Shown here one piece after another: positions 55,333-64,000 of a stretch of 64,000 nucleotides of DNA. The DNA is taken from positions 2,418,001 to 2,482,000 of the forward strand of contig NZ_OZ075108.1 in assembly GCF_964186625.1 (NCBI RefSeq), given 5' to 3'. This DNA comes from Asticcacaulis sp. MM231 (GTDB lineage: Bacteria > Pseudomonadota > Alphaproteobacteria > Caulobacterales > Caulobacteraceae). Below the pieces are notes generated by a model. The model worked only from the letters and a program-made list of their open reading frames with translations, had not been told where the DNA came from and searched no databases. Numbering within the stretch: the stretch's first letter is position 1; every line of letters starts with the position of its first letter. The position numbers and the translations under genes are program-made.

Positions 55333-55794
55333 GTCTAACCCCTTTCCAGTAGAAGAGGCCCAGCACTATGGCTTGGGCGACTTCGAGCCTTTGGTGATCG
55401 GGAAGTTAGAAAACCGCAACGAGACGGTCCCTATGGCCTTCGGACGGAGCCTATTGCATACGCCATAGGCTTCCCGACCGCAAAGAGGTCAAGGATATTC
55501 GTGCTGGGAATGGCCAGCATCAAACCACTCGTTGTCAGGCTTTCTACGACCTGGCAGTCACATGTGGCAACTGCAACTTCAGGGTGACATAGAACCGGAG
55601 AAAAATCAAACCCGGTCAAATTTTCTCCGAGCACCTCGATCGAACTATGCCCTCAAAACATATCCCGGTTGTCATTGAACAGCGCATTCGCGCCCTTCTA
55701 GGAAATGAAACTTAGTGGTTGTTGTAGCTTCTTGGAAATGGGAGGTTCCACTAACGTGCTACAGATACCCCACAATCATTCACACGGTGATGAG
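55333..55794. other. Promoter side of the XRE operon, with a 9-base inverted repeat
   Basis: No gene with family likeness is seen in these 462 bases. CGGAGAAAA (55596-55604) and TTTTCTCCG (55621-55629) form a perfect inverted repeat with a 16-base spacer, a candidate operator or end of an element. Short frames on both strands are not supported. Confidence 0.4.
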
Positions 55795-56598
55795 TTAAGA
55801 TTTCTTGCCCCCACGGGTTGCGGCAAATCCCCCTATAATTGCCGCTAGAAGAACGGCGATGCCGCCTATTAAAACTGGCCTGTTCTCAATCCAATCAAAT
55901 ATGCGGTCAGGGTTGCTGGCCGAACTCAACTCACCACTGTCTGTTGAGGAGGATTCGTCGGCGCTCGCTATTGATGGTTTGCTGCTCTGTAGAGCTTTAT
56001 CAACTTCTACACCTACACCATTGACGTCCTCTTTGATCAGATTGTAGAGGGCGTCATTGTCTTCCGTCCGAATATTGCTTGATGGCGTTCCGCTATCGGC
56101 CGGCCAGTATAAGAACTGAATGCCGTTGATCGCCTTCCCCGTGTCAGGGGAAAGATCTTTGGCTGCTGACTCCAATACCGTAAGACCATCCTGATTGGCA
56201 AATGAGGCACTGTAAACAATTACTCTTGTGAACGGACTTTCAAGTCGAAAATGACTGAGTTGACTAATTAGTTCTTTCTCAGACTGTGCCGAATTGCCGG
56301 CACCTCTATTTGCTTCGTCAGTAGCTAGCGCGTGCAAATGGACGATCAAAATTGCCGGGCACAAATCAACCAATGAAGGTTCATCAACCGCCTTACTTTT
56401 TACCTCAATTGCGTACTTTTTATCCACCTTGGCGTTTATGAAAATGGACATTCCCTCGCCAACGTTTGTCCGATGCTTGGACTCTACGATTACAATCCGG
56501 TTCTTGCTTACCTTGTCTGCAGGGCATGAAATAGGCACGATTGGTGAAACGCCCGAAACAAGGCTCAACGATAGCAAAAGAACACTTAAAGAGATCAT
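55795..56598 (-). CDS. Exported protein with C-terminal membrane anchor, unknown
   Basis: A 267-residue protein. The signal peptide is MISLSVLLLSLSLVSG; the start at 56598 has GAAGGG upstream and is preferred to 56634. The body has a repeating beta-alpha pattern (RIVIVESKHR, CPAILIVHLHALATDEA, TRVIVYSASFANQDG, INGIQFLYWPAD) suggesting a Rossmann-like or caspase/receiver-like fold. A serine-rich linker (SIASADESSSTDSGELSSAS) precedes a C-terminal membrane segment (VLIGGIAVLLAAIIGGFAA) and a basic tail, so it would be held in the inner membrane facing the periplasm. No family was recognised. It is divergent from the methyltransferase locus. Confidence 0.65.
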   Translation of the reverse strand: MISLSVLLLSLSLVSGVSPIVPISCPADKVSKNRIVIVESKHRTNVGEGMSIFINAKVDKKYAIEVKSKAVDEPSLVDLCPAILIVHLHALATDEANRGAGNSAQSEKELISQLSHFRLESPFTRVIVYSASFANQDGLTVLESAAKDLSPDTGKAINGIQFLYWPADSGTPSSNIRTEDNDALYNLIKEDVNGVGVEVDKALQSSKPSIASADESSSTDSGELSSASNPDRIFDWIENRPVLIGGIAVLLAAIIGGFAATRGGKKS

Positions 56599-56721
56599 CG
56601 GAATACCCTTCGTTAAAAAAACGTTGATGAACACTATCAGTCAAAGTTTGTATGCGTAGGAGAAAGAGGCGTCAGGCTATTTTTGATTGAAAATGTGTGA
56701 TCAAAGAAACACGTAAAGGGC

Positions 56722-56734
56722 GACCTGGCAGGTC
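56722..56734. promoter_or_regulatory. Palindrome upstream of the methyltransferase locus
   Basis: GACCTGGCAGGTC is symmetrical except at its centre. It lies in the region between the divergent exported-protein gene and the methyltransferase genes and could be an operator. No controller gene is adjacent. Confidence 0.35.
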
Positions 56735-56841
56735 AACTTAATGGGCGATTTATGCTAGGAGGAGATCGCTAATAACCAATGCCTCCGCCAGGCCAGAGGC
56801 TCGAGTTCAAAATGCGGCCGGACGCCAAAACGGATAAATGA

Positions 56842-57075
56842 ATGCTTTTCGCAAACAATTCAATTCAGAAGCTTCAGTTTGCCATCAATGATGTTACGTC
56901 GGAATTCCGCATTTCACATGAACTCTCTGCATTTTCACCACCCAAAGTTGCTGAGTTAACTTTCAAACATTGTCAAGGCGCCCCAAATCGGCATACGTTT
57001 CGTATTCTGCGTTGGGTTGAGCCATTCAAAATGGCAAGCCTTACAAGTCATAACGGCTGGGGAATAAATTTGTGA
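56842..57075 (+). CDS. Small hypothetical protein overlapping the methyltransferase start
   Basis: A 77-residue frame with no known family. Its TGA stop overlaps the GTG start of the methyltransferase gene (GTGA), the kind of junction seen in coupled genes. There is no clear ribosome site before its ATG, so it may not be translated. No membrane segment or helix-turn-helix is obvious. Confidence 0.35.
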   Translation: MLFANNSIQKLQFAINDVTSEFRISHELSAFSPPKVAELTFKHCQGAPNRHTFRILRWVEPFKMASLTSHNGWGINL

Positions 57076-58022
57076 TTCACAACAATGATGGTTTTGTCGC
57101 CAATGAGGTGACTCACGAGTTTATAGAAGGAGACGCATTTGCGAAATTAGACTTGATTGCGGACCAGTCTTGTCGGCTAGTGATAACTTCCCCACCTTAC
57201 AATATCGGCAAAGAATATGAGCGCGATAGGCGCCGAACTCTGGATGAATACATTCAATGGCTCACGCCCATTGTAGAAAAAGCATGCGACAAGGTTACAG
57301 ATGACGGCCATTTGTGCTGGCAGGTTGGTAACTATGTCAGTAACGGTGAAGTGTTTCCGCTCGATTATTTCTTTTACGAAATTATCACGAGAAAAGGATT
57401 TAAGCTTCGGAATCGAATAATTTGGCATTTTAACTTTGGTCTGCACGCAAAAAAGCGATTTTCTGGCCGCTATGAGACGTTACTATGGTTCTCAAAGTCG
57501 GATAGCTACTTCTTCCAGCTGGAGGAGGTACTAGTCCCACAGCTATATCCGGGCAAGCGACACGCACCGTCAAAGGGCGCCAAAGCGGGAATGCCTAGCG
57601 GCAACCCCAAGGGGAAAAATCCGACTGACTACTGGACCTTTGATCCAGATGAGGTAATGAAGTCAAATCCTATTTGGGACTTGCCGAATGTGAAGGCAAA
57701 TCATCCAGAAAAAACCGTTCACCCCTGCCAGTTCCCAAGCGAACTGGTAGAGCGCTGTGTTCTGGCACTCACTGAAATCGGCGATACGATACTCGATCCC
57801 TTTGTCGGAACAGGGACTAGCGTAATCGCCGCAGCAATTCACGGCAGGCGCGGCATTGGTATCGACCAAAGCCTGCCATACATAAAGCTAGCTGAGCAGC
57901 GGCTTGCCGCGTTTCAAGAAGGCCGATTGGTGACCAGGCCTATTGGAAAAGAAGTTCGAAGACCGAAGGTCGGCGAGCGCGTAGCAACCATTCCAGACGA
58001 ATGGGCCCCGGCAGCTGAATAA
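57072..58022 (+). CDS. DNA methyltransferase, beta class (N6-adenine or N4-cytosine)
   Basis: A 316-residue amino-methyltransferase using S-adenosylmethionine. The catalytic motif IV TSPPYN is at residues 39-44 and the cofactor motif I DPFVGTG at 242-248; this order defines the beta class. HPCQFP before motif I is motif X. TSPPYN is compatible with either N4-cytosine or N6-adenine methylation, so the base is undecided. The only in-frame start is the GTG at 57072. The DGQHR-domain gene follows after 19 bases, so the pair probably forms one modification-type system. Codon use is AT-richer than in the core genes. Confidence 0.88.
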   Translation: MIHNNDGFVANEVTHEFIEGDAFAKLDLIADQSCRLVITSPPYNIGKEYERDRRRTLDEYIQWLTPIVEKACDKVTDDGHLCWQVGNYVSNGEVFPLDYFFYEIITRKGFKLRNRIIWHFNFGLHAKKRFSGRYETLLWFSKSDSYFFQLEEVLVPQLYPGKRHAPSKGAKAGMPSGNPKGKNPTDYWTFDPDEVMKSNPIWDLPNVKANHPEKTVHPCQFPSELVERCVLALTEIGDTILDPFVGTGTSVIAAAIHGRRGIGIDQSLPYIKLAEQRLAAFQEGRLVTRPIGKEVRRPKVGERVATIPDEWAPAAE

Positions 58023-58041
58023 GGGCGCGAGGATAAATAAT

Positions 58042-59758
58042 ATGGCTGTTAGTCCCAAAAAGAAAAGCAAGGTCCTTAGCCCGGAAGATAAGGCGCGCGC
58101 GGCTTTACAGCGCCGTCATCGGAATGAGATTCGAGATATTTTCACTTCCGTCGGATTTAGTCGAGCTGACGGTGCCTCCGATAAAGAATTCACCTTCATG
58201 GGATTTACAAGTGATTTCGATGATATTTTCATTCTTGAAAATACGATCGTCTTGGTCGAATACACTGTAAGGAAAGAAAGCGATATATCTGAGCACATAA
58301 AACCGAAAGCACTTTTATACGAAAAAATACTAAATAATAAATCCGCTTTTTTAGATTTTGCTCGCTTAAGCCCGCTGAATATTAAAAGTGCGCTTGCAGA
58401 TAAATATCAAAACACCAATATAGAGCTGGTAATTGCGTATTGCTCATACAATACCGTAAAGGTCGAAACGAAAATACAAGTTCCTCAGGTTAAATATTTT
58501 GACTATAGTGTTGTCAGGTACTTTAAAATACTTACAAAGACAGTTCGACGGTCTGCGCGAAGTGAGGTTTTGGCGTTTCTAGGCATCGATTACAACCGGT
58601 TCGCCGAGCGAGCTTTGCAAAACAATCCATCACCTCGGGATGCTTTCAGAGGCTCAGTTTTGCCGGAAGCACATTCAAACTTTCCTAGCGGATACAAGGT
58701 CGTATCTTTTTATATTCACCCTGCTGCATTATTGTCGCGGGCGTACGTCTTACGGCGCGATGGTTGGCGTGATCGAGACGGACTTTACCAACGGATGATC
58801 GTCAGGAGTAAAATAGACTCGGTCAGAAAGTATCTGATCGAAACTCGCAGGGTATTTGTAAACAATATAATCGTAACACTACCCAGTGGGACCAAAGTTT
58901 TAGACGATCAAGACAATACAATCGACCCTAAGACAATTCAGCAGACTCGACCCGCAAGTATTGCAATTCCGTCTGATTTTAATTCTATCGGACTTATTGA
59001 CGGTCAACATCGTGTTTTCTCGTATTACGAAGGCGGCTCTAATGAAGCGGTAGTCAGCGCACTTAGAGCACAGCAAAACCTTTTGGTAACAGGGATTATC
59101 TATCCCGAATCGGCGTCGGCTGACGAGAAAACTAAATTTGAAGCGGGCCTATTCCTTGAAATCAATTCTAACCAGTCAAATGCTAAGTCAGAATTGAAAC
59201 AAGCGATCAACCAAATCATCCGTCCCTTTCTGGCAGATTCAATTGCACGAGACGTTCTGGACGCTCTTAACGACGGCACCGGTGCACTTTCAGACAAGTT
59301 TGCTCGCCAATACTTCGAGACTGAACCGTTGAAGACGACTTCAGTTGTAAGCTATGGGTTGCGTCCTCTAGTTCGCCCAACGAGCTCGAGTTCCGCTTTT
59401 CAGGTTATGGACCGACCCTGAAAAAGATACATTTGTTGCATCTGAAAACGACGCCGCCCGAAAGAGGTATATTGCGTTCTGCGCCAGTCAAATTGGAATA
59501 TTTTTTTCCGCTGCAAAGTCACGACTTCCGGCTCAAAAGTGGACCATAGATAAAAAAATTCCTGACAGGCTGGTAACCCCCACCGTCATCAACGGTTTGA
59601 TTGGCGCTCTCCGTCAAGCGTTAGAAGCTGGAACTCTTTTTGAATTCGAAACCCTTCGGAGCAAGTTTGACGGCTTGGAGAATTTTCCATTCTCCAACTA
59701 TAAATCGAGTCAGTACACGGTTATGGCTTCCGAGATCTCAAAACAATTTTTGTCTTGA
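58042..59758 (+). pseudogene. DGQHR-domain (DndB-like) protein, one-base frameshift
   Basis: The main frame runs 58042-59421 and has the DGQHR signature at residues 320-324 (GLIDGQHRVFSYYEGG), followed by FLEINSNQSNAKSELKQAI, both hallmarks of DndB-like and related DNA-modification proteins. An extra T in the run GCTTTTCAGG near 59398 breaks it. Removing it restores SSSAFRLWTDPEKDTFVASE and about 110 more residues to a TGA at 59756-59758. The N-terminal 100 residues (DDIFILENTIVLVEYTVRKES) recall a PD-(D/E)xK nuclease core, with the last motif degenerate; this is an inference. The break may be an assembly error. Confidence 0.7.
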
Positions 59759-59857
59759 ATTCAAAACTTTAAGACCAGGTCGTGAACTCATAAAGCGGCA
59801 TTATCTCCATTATCCGTCGTTTTTGCACAAGCCGATTTGTGGGTTAGAAACGTAAGC

Positions 59858-60122
59858 ATGAAAATAGAGGCCGCTATCGAGGCATTTGGCGATTTTCTGG
59901 CGACTAAACAGGATGAACTTGGCGAAGCGATTGCTGCTTCACGCGAGTCGCCCAAGCGCCTGTCGGTCGGATGGGCATTGTACTATCAGTCTCGTGCCTA
60001 CCTCGACCGGTGAGGTAGGTTCGATGCTTGTCGGGCATGGCCCCGTGGTAATCACAGATGACGGAGCGATCGTTGAAGGTGGTTCACTGGATGTTGACCC
60101 AGAGGCTTTGGTGACGCGCTGA
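59858..60122 (+). pseudogene. Imm35-like (YrhB) immunity protein, one-base frameshift
   Basis: The first frame encodes MKIEAAIEAFGDFLATKQDE and on to YYQSRAYLDR, then stops at 60010-60012. The next frame continues EVGSMLVGHGPVVITDDGAI and ends in EALVTR at 60122. Removing one G from CCGGTGAGG joins them into an 87-residue protein with the Imm35 pattern: a helical start, an aromatic WALYYQS strand, and LVGHGPVVITDDG. Imm35 proteins protect against polymorphic toxins. No toxin gene is visible nearby. The break may be a sequencing error. Confidence 0.55.
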
Positions 60123-60147
60123 TAGATTGGCATCTTATGGGTGTGTA

Positions 60148-60378
60148 ATGCGCATGGTCAAAGGTACGATCGACGCCATCTCGGCCGGGATAGAGACCGA
60201 TTCCTACCCGGTCAACTCGAACAATAAAACCGTCGGCCGGGCCAATTTGTTGAAGCCGAGACAAGAGATAGGGGCCCTGACTAAGACTACTGACGAATAT
60301 CCTCTGATCGCGGCGGCCGATCACGGTATTGTCGCCGAGCCTATTCGTAAGGCAGGCCACGTGACTTTAACTCTGTGA
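60148..60378 (+). CDS. Small hypothetical protein
   Basis: A 76-residue frame starting 25 bases after the Imm35-like gene, in the same direction. It has no signal peptide, membrane segment or recognised motif; KTTDEYPLIAAADHG is its most distinctive part. There is no strong ribosome site. It may be translated with the immunity gene. Confidence 0.35.
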   Translation: MRMVKGTIDAISAGIETDSYPVNSNNKTVGRANLLKPRQEIGALTKTTDEYPLIAAADHGIVAEPIRKAGHVTLTL

Positions 60379-60477
60379 CAATCCCAGCTCGCTCGGCCTT
60401 TATCGCCGCATCGATAAATGCCCGCGTATAGATACAATCTAAGCTGATTTTGACATAGCTACGACCACCTGATGTTC

Positions 60478-60930
60478 TCAATTCAAATTGTAATATCGTG
60501 TCATGAGCATGAAATTTAGGATTTTTCTGTAACCGCTTCCCACTTTAATTAAAGTATTTGGTAAAAACTGCATGCCATTTGGCGCATTATATTTTGCCTT
60601 ACAGTTTTTAGTCGTGCCGCTTCCCGCCGTACAGGATTTGTCCAGAACGCCTTTGAAAAGCGCGTCTGAATATTCACGGCCTCGTTTTTTTTCAAAGGCT
60701 TCGAACATTTTAGCAATGCGATCGCTTATGCAAAGCACACGCGTTTCGTAGCCTTCCGGTATTTCGTTTGCCGACATACAAAACACTTGGATATTGCGCG
60801 ACTCTACAAGGGCTTCGGATAGGTGTGTTTCAAAGGGGGCCGCGCTAGTCACCGCCGTATATTGCTCACCGGCCATACTCGATACCGGCATGGCGATCAG
60901 TGCAATAATAGCCATAATAATCTTCTTCAT
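60478..60930 (-). CDS. Small exported protein, unknown
   Basis: A 150-residue protein with a clear signal peptide, MKKIIMAIIALIAMPVSSMA, and GGGGAG eight bases upstream of the ATG at 60930, which fixes the start despite an open frame far beyond. Four cysteines (FCMSA, RVLCISD, KSCTAGS, NCKAK) could form two disulfides. The ending NFMLMTRYYNLN is unusual. No family recognised. Confidence 0.65.
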   Translation of the reverse strand: MKKIIMAIIALIAMPVSSMAGEQYTAVTSAAPFETHLSEALVESRNIQVFCMSANEIPEGYETRVLCISDRIAKMFEAFEKKRGREYSDALFKGVLDKSCTAGSGTTKNCKAKYNAPNGMQFLPNTLIKVGSGYRKILNFMLMTRYYNLN

Positions 60931-61285
60931 GACACTCCCCAGTTGCATCTCGCAACATAACGACGTTTTCCCATTAACCGTCAACAAAAAATTTATAGGT
61001 TCCACATTGACGAGTTCGGCTGGTTCTTGCAGGAAGTGACGATAAGCAAGTAATTGAAATGCCTCAGAAAACCGCTCGCACCAGAGCCAACACATTGAAA
61101 TCATTAGAATTAGCTTTTGCACGCTTTGGAGCGATGGTCCCGCTCGATTCCAGGCCGGCGCTAACGAAACGCGCATTTTTGCCGCTTGGTTCATAACGAG
61201 AAGGAATTTGGCTAATCGATCTCGTCTTTTATCGAAGGCTACATTTTTGCATGTCGCAAGACCCAAACAATGGCTTCAACCCTCG
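60931..61285. other. 355-base stretch with no supported gene
   Basis: An open frame on the minus strand continues through this region, but it has no ribosome site and no family likeness, and the signal peptide at 60930 shows the true start. It probably holds the promoter of the small exported protein. Confidence 0.35.
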
Positions 61286-63820
61286 TCATGATAGACCCGA
61301 CACCATTGCTTTCAGCGCACTATGGAACTTGCTTTTCTCTTCCGCGTCCGAAGTGGCGCAAAATCCCTTTTGAGAAAGTCGACCTTGAATACGCGTGATT
61401 GAACGGCGAACTGACAGTCTGGAATGAGGCTGAACTCTGTCCGCCAACCGCTTCATATTTATAGAGATAATTGGTAAAATGTCGCCGGGATCGTCGGCGA
61501 GCTGCAAAACATCCTCTATCGTCGAGAGTAGCTGGTCTGAGGTTCCATTCTTTATACTGGATATCGCGACCTTTTTGAACGTGTCCACAATCTGCTCGTA
61601 GTAATTTTCCAAATTTCGGTCGCTTGATTTCTTGGCAAAATTATAACCGTTTATGTTGTTTTTGAGCGATTCTCTTTTTAAGCGTTCGCTTTCTTCTGGC
61701 GAACTGTCCGAAATCTCAATTGCGCGCTTCATTTGCAAATATGCGAGATGGCGAAAGAAGTTTGCGGTGGTACGGCTCGTAAAACCACTGCCATTGACGA
61801 CACGTATGCACACTTCGATACCGTTCGTGGTTCCAGCACCTGCCGCTTTTTCCATACCCAGCCAATCGAGGTACATCTTGTGGTCGCGGTTACCCAGGCC
61901 ATATGCCTCTTCGAATGCTTGACGCGCTTCGCCGAGCCGAGGATTTTTAAGGCTGGCTGCTACTCGACCGAGTGTAGCTTTGAAAGCCTGGTGCTCGGTT
62001 ACGGCGGGAGGGAGGCTTGTATTGTTGAGAAAGGTCCATGCGGATTCCGCTTGTCCCTGATCGACCTGCCTATTGGCGCGTTCAAGCAATACAAGTAAAG
62101 AGGGTGGCGTCACACTACTTTTCGACAGGTAGTGTTTGACACGCGCCTCAATCGCCGGAAATTTGTCCAGTTTCTTTGAAATCATCTGGATGAACGAACT
62201 TGTAGCTGCGCCTAGCGAATACTGGTCGCCCCCGTCGGTGCCGTATTCAACCTTGAGAAACATATCGCGGGTTTCAGCGATCGCATCTTGTAATTGCTCG
62301 TCCTTAAAGCTCAGGACTTGCTGAAGAACACCAAGTCCTTGAGGTCGGGCGAATGCGCACAATGCGGCCAGCAAATATCTGCCGCGATTTTCTTTGGAAA
62401 GTTGGTCGTATTCGCGTTGGAAAAGGTATTCTCTCGCTTGCGACGCATCGCTTGTCCACCTCTGCATAGCTTGCGAATACGAACTGGTGATGCGTCTCAG
62501 ACCTATGATGGTCTCAACAGCAAGTGGACGGCACTCTGAAAGTTTTGATATTTGCAGCGCTTCCACCTCGTCTGGCGCGGGCACGCCAAATTGCTTTGAG
62601 CAAAGACTTATAAAAATTGGAAGTTCGTCCCCTTGGTCAAGTCCTGGTATTTCTATCGAATTTCGACGCGCGTATACTGGCAAATTACGCTGGGTGTATA
62701 GTACCTTTGTCTCTGATCGGCACCGAGCGGCAATTGTAAATAGCTGCTCCATCCCGTTATCCTCGTTAGCGGAGGATAGCGAGTCAATGTCATCAATTAT
62801 GATTAACTGCGTCTCAATTTCTAAAAGATCTTCAAGCTCTTTAAGTAAATATGCCTCATCGAAGGCATCTAAAGATTGATCCGTCCAATTTGATAAATAT
62901 AGTAGAGATTTAAATAAATCAACGGAAGACGAAAAATCTGTTGCTTTATACTTTTCTATTTTTGCAGTAAACGGGTCTAGAAAACTGTTTTTTGCTGATA
63001 CATATATAACTCGCTCATATTGCTTACCGCCAACTGTATATAAAAGCTTGCCGTTGCCCGCGACAATCTTGGCAAATTCGTATGCGATAGTACTCTTACC
63101 AGAGCCGCCGTGCCCCCAGAGAAACAGGCGTGGTTCTCGGGATGACGTAAGCCACTCCATTGCACGCTCCATGACTTGAAATCGGCCGACGAATTCATCG
63201 ATTGTGGCTGGTGAACCTGGAAGCGCGGCGTCGATCGACAATACCTCAGTTTTTTCTTCGATAAACGGATTTGGTCTTGGGCCATATAGGAACTCAAGGT
63301 CAATCCCGGCGGCGTCCAATACTTCGGCGCCCGCACGTTTGTAGATTTTAGAAGGTGAGTAGTTAGAAATTACCTTTGCAAGCCGTACAGGAGGCACACC
63401 GGTTTTTCGCTTTGGTATTAGGACTACGTCTACATCGCCCGACCGCGTGCGGTACTTTCTGCAACTAATGGTGACAATCTGACTCAGATTTTCTCTCAGC
63501 TTCCTGTTAACCTTTTCAGAATCAACAGTGACCTTGTTCTTCCCGGCCCTACGTGATTTGTCGTCCACTCCGAATATAATCAAGCCACCAAATGTATTGT
63601 TGAAGCCGCAAATTAGCCGAAGTATTCCGCCAAAGTATCCATCGGACGAGCTAAAAGGGAATTCGTCCTTGTAATCATGTAAAATGCCTTCGTCTTCAGT
63701 GAATAAGCCATTTTCATCTTGAAGAGACACGAGGAACTCACCGCTCTGGGGTAGCGTTTCACTGCTGATAATTTCCGATATAACCTCGTTCGAGGATTTC
63801 GAATTTTCGACCGAACTCAT
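61286..63820 (-). CDS. AlbA_2 (Schlafen)-STAND NTPase, defence-like
   Basis: An 844-residue soluble protein. Residues about 45-180 form an AlbA_2 (Schlafen-type) domain: EGILHDYKDEFPF, ILRLICGFNNTFGGLIIFGV and PPVRLAK. A STAND-type NTPase follows: EFVGRFQVMERAMEWL at 209-224, Walker A GHGGSGKST at 236-244, Walker B LIIIDDIDSLSS around 339-350 and a sensor-like VLYTQRNLPVYAR. The last 350 residues are helical, with TPR-like segments (LGEARQAFEEAYGLGNRDHKMYLDWLGMEKAAG). STAND proteins with effector domains sense phage proteins in known systems; here AlbA_2 may be the effector. GGGGGGA precedes the ATG at 63820. Confidence 0.82.
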   Translation of the reverse strand: MSSVENSKSSNEVISEIISSETLPQSGEFLVSLQDENGLFTEDEGILHDYKDEFPFSSSDGYFGGILRLICGFNNTFGGLIIFGVDDKSRRAGKNKVTVDSEKVNRKLRENLSQIVTISCRKYRTRSGDVDVVLIPKRKTGVPPVRLAKVISNYSPSKIYKRAGAEVLDAAGIDLEFLYGPRPNPFIEEKTEVLSIDAALPGSPATIDEFVGRFQVMERAMEWLTSSREPRLFLWGHGGSGKSTIAYEFAKIVAGNGKLLYTVGGKQYERVIYVSAKNSFLDPFTAKIEKYKATDFSSSVDLFKSLLYLSNWTDQSLDAFDEAYLLKELEDLLEIETQLIIIDDIDSLSSANEDNGMEQLFTIAARCRSETKVLYTQRNLPVYARRNSIEIPGLDQGDELPIFISLCSKQFGVPAPDEVEALQISKLSECRPLAVETIIGLRRITSSYSQAMQRWTSDASQAREYLFQREYDQLSKENRGRYLLAALCAFARPQGLGVLQQVLSFKDEQLQDAIAETRDMFLKVEYGTDGGDQYSLGAATSSFIQMISKKLDKFPAIEARVKHYLSKSSVTPPSLLVLLERANRQVDQGQAESAWTFLNNTSLPPAVTEHQAFKATLGRVAASLKNPRLGEARQAFEEAYGLGNRDHKMYLDWLGMEKAAGAGTTNGIEVCIRVVNGSGFTSRTTANFFRHLAYLQMKRAIEISDSSPEESERLKRESLKNNINGYNFAKKSSDRNLENYYEQIVDTFKKVAISSIKNGTSDQLLSTIEDVLQLADDPGDILPIISINMKRLADRVQPHSRLSVRRSITRIQGRLSQKGFCATSDAEEKSKFHSALKAMVSGLS

Positions 63821-64000
63821 TAGTCAATCCCCCCGTTTTTTAGAATCAAATTCAACCCTTAGCTTCTTGTAGCGCTAGGCTCTTGTAAAGGGCATTCGTT
63901 CTTGATGAGGAGGCGACAGTTCTAGGTGATCTGATAGATGTCAGAGCGTGTTAAACCCATTTGCGTCCGTCGGCGTGCGACGCGCAAATGCAGCCACGCG
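63821..64000. other. Window end, with a hairpin
   Basis: No gene is visible in the last 180 bases. CATTTGCG (63958-63965) and CGCAAATG (63983-63990) form an 8-base stem. The accessory region probably continues beyond the window. Confidence 0.35.

Noticed and set aside
55431..55634. 67-codon minus-strand frame before the XRE gene
   Set aside because: No ribosome site or motif; it crosses the perfect inverted repeat.
60931..61266. N-terminal extension of the small exported protein
   Set aside because: The signal peptide and strong ribosome site at 60930 mark the real start. The extension has no coding character.

Overview
The window looks like a chromosome segment of a stalked alphaproteobacterium of the order Caulobacterales, most like Asticcacaulis. 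This rests on the protein families present (a large TonB-dependent receptor, PhoH, SelO, a De Ley-Doudoroff galactonate cluster, Ti-type TraA and TraG) and on one perfect TTAA-N7-TTAA CtrA-type box. The genus is an inference; no ribosomal RNA gene is present.

Positions 1-2618 hold two insertion sequences: the 3' part of an IS110-family element and an IS1182-family element with perfect 16-bp ends but an internally deleted, frameshifted transposase. Positions 2617-33628 look like ordinary chromosome: gamma-carbonic anhydrase, phoH, a glycine-zipper protein, a YcgG/DUF1989 pair, an acyl-CoA synthetase, a TonB receptor, selO, an S9 peptidase/beta-lactamase/glutaminase operon, metC, fadAB, a dgoD-lactonase-dgoK-dgoA galactonate operon, an HxlR/quinone reductase divergent pair, GNAT, NUDIX, S1/P1 nuclease, a [2Fe-2S] ferredoxin and an Hpt protein. 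Two diverged copies of a roughly 90-bp intergenic repeat lie here.

A tRNA-Lys(CTT) gene at 33855-33930 marks the change to accessory DNA, which runs to the end of the window. It starts with decayed IS5 and IS1111-type transposases. Next is a leftward operon of a cytosolic subtilase, an alpha/beta hydrolase and a dienelactone hydrolase, preceded by a very large membrane protein that joins an Asp-box beta-propeller to a KAP NTPase. Then comes a Ti-type mobilisation module: traA, a recognisable oriT of the RSF1010/pTi type, a small TraD-like gene and traG. No mating-pore, replication or integrase genes are visible, so the module looks mobilisable rather than self-transmissible within this window.

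Next to traG is a tightly coupled four-gene operon in which every junction is an ATGA overlap: an XRE regulator, a repeat protein, a sigma-70-like factor with a C-terminal membrane segment, and a second repeat protein. The two repeat proteins appear to share a helical repeat I do not recognise from any named family. This is the most attractive candidate for an undescribed system. The right end is AT-richer and defence-like: a beta-class DNA methyltransferase, a frameshifted DGQHR (DndB-like) protein, a frameshifted Imm35-like immunity gene, secreted proteins of unknown function, and an AlbA_2 (Schlafen)-STAND NTPase.

Four genes outside the insertion sequences (near 6480, 13535, 59398 and 60007) are each broken by what looks like a single-base indel, three of them in or next to short homopolymers. 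These may be assembly errors rather than true pseudogenes.
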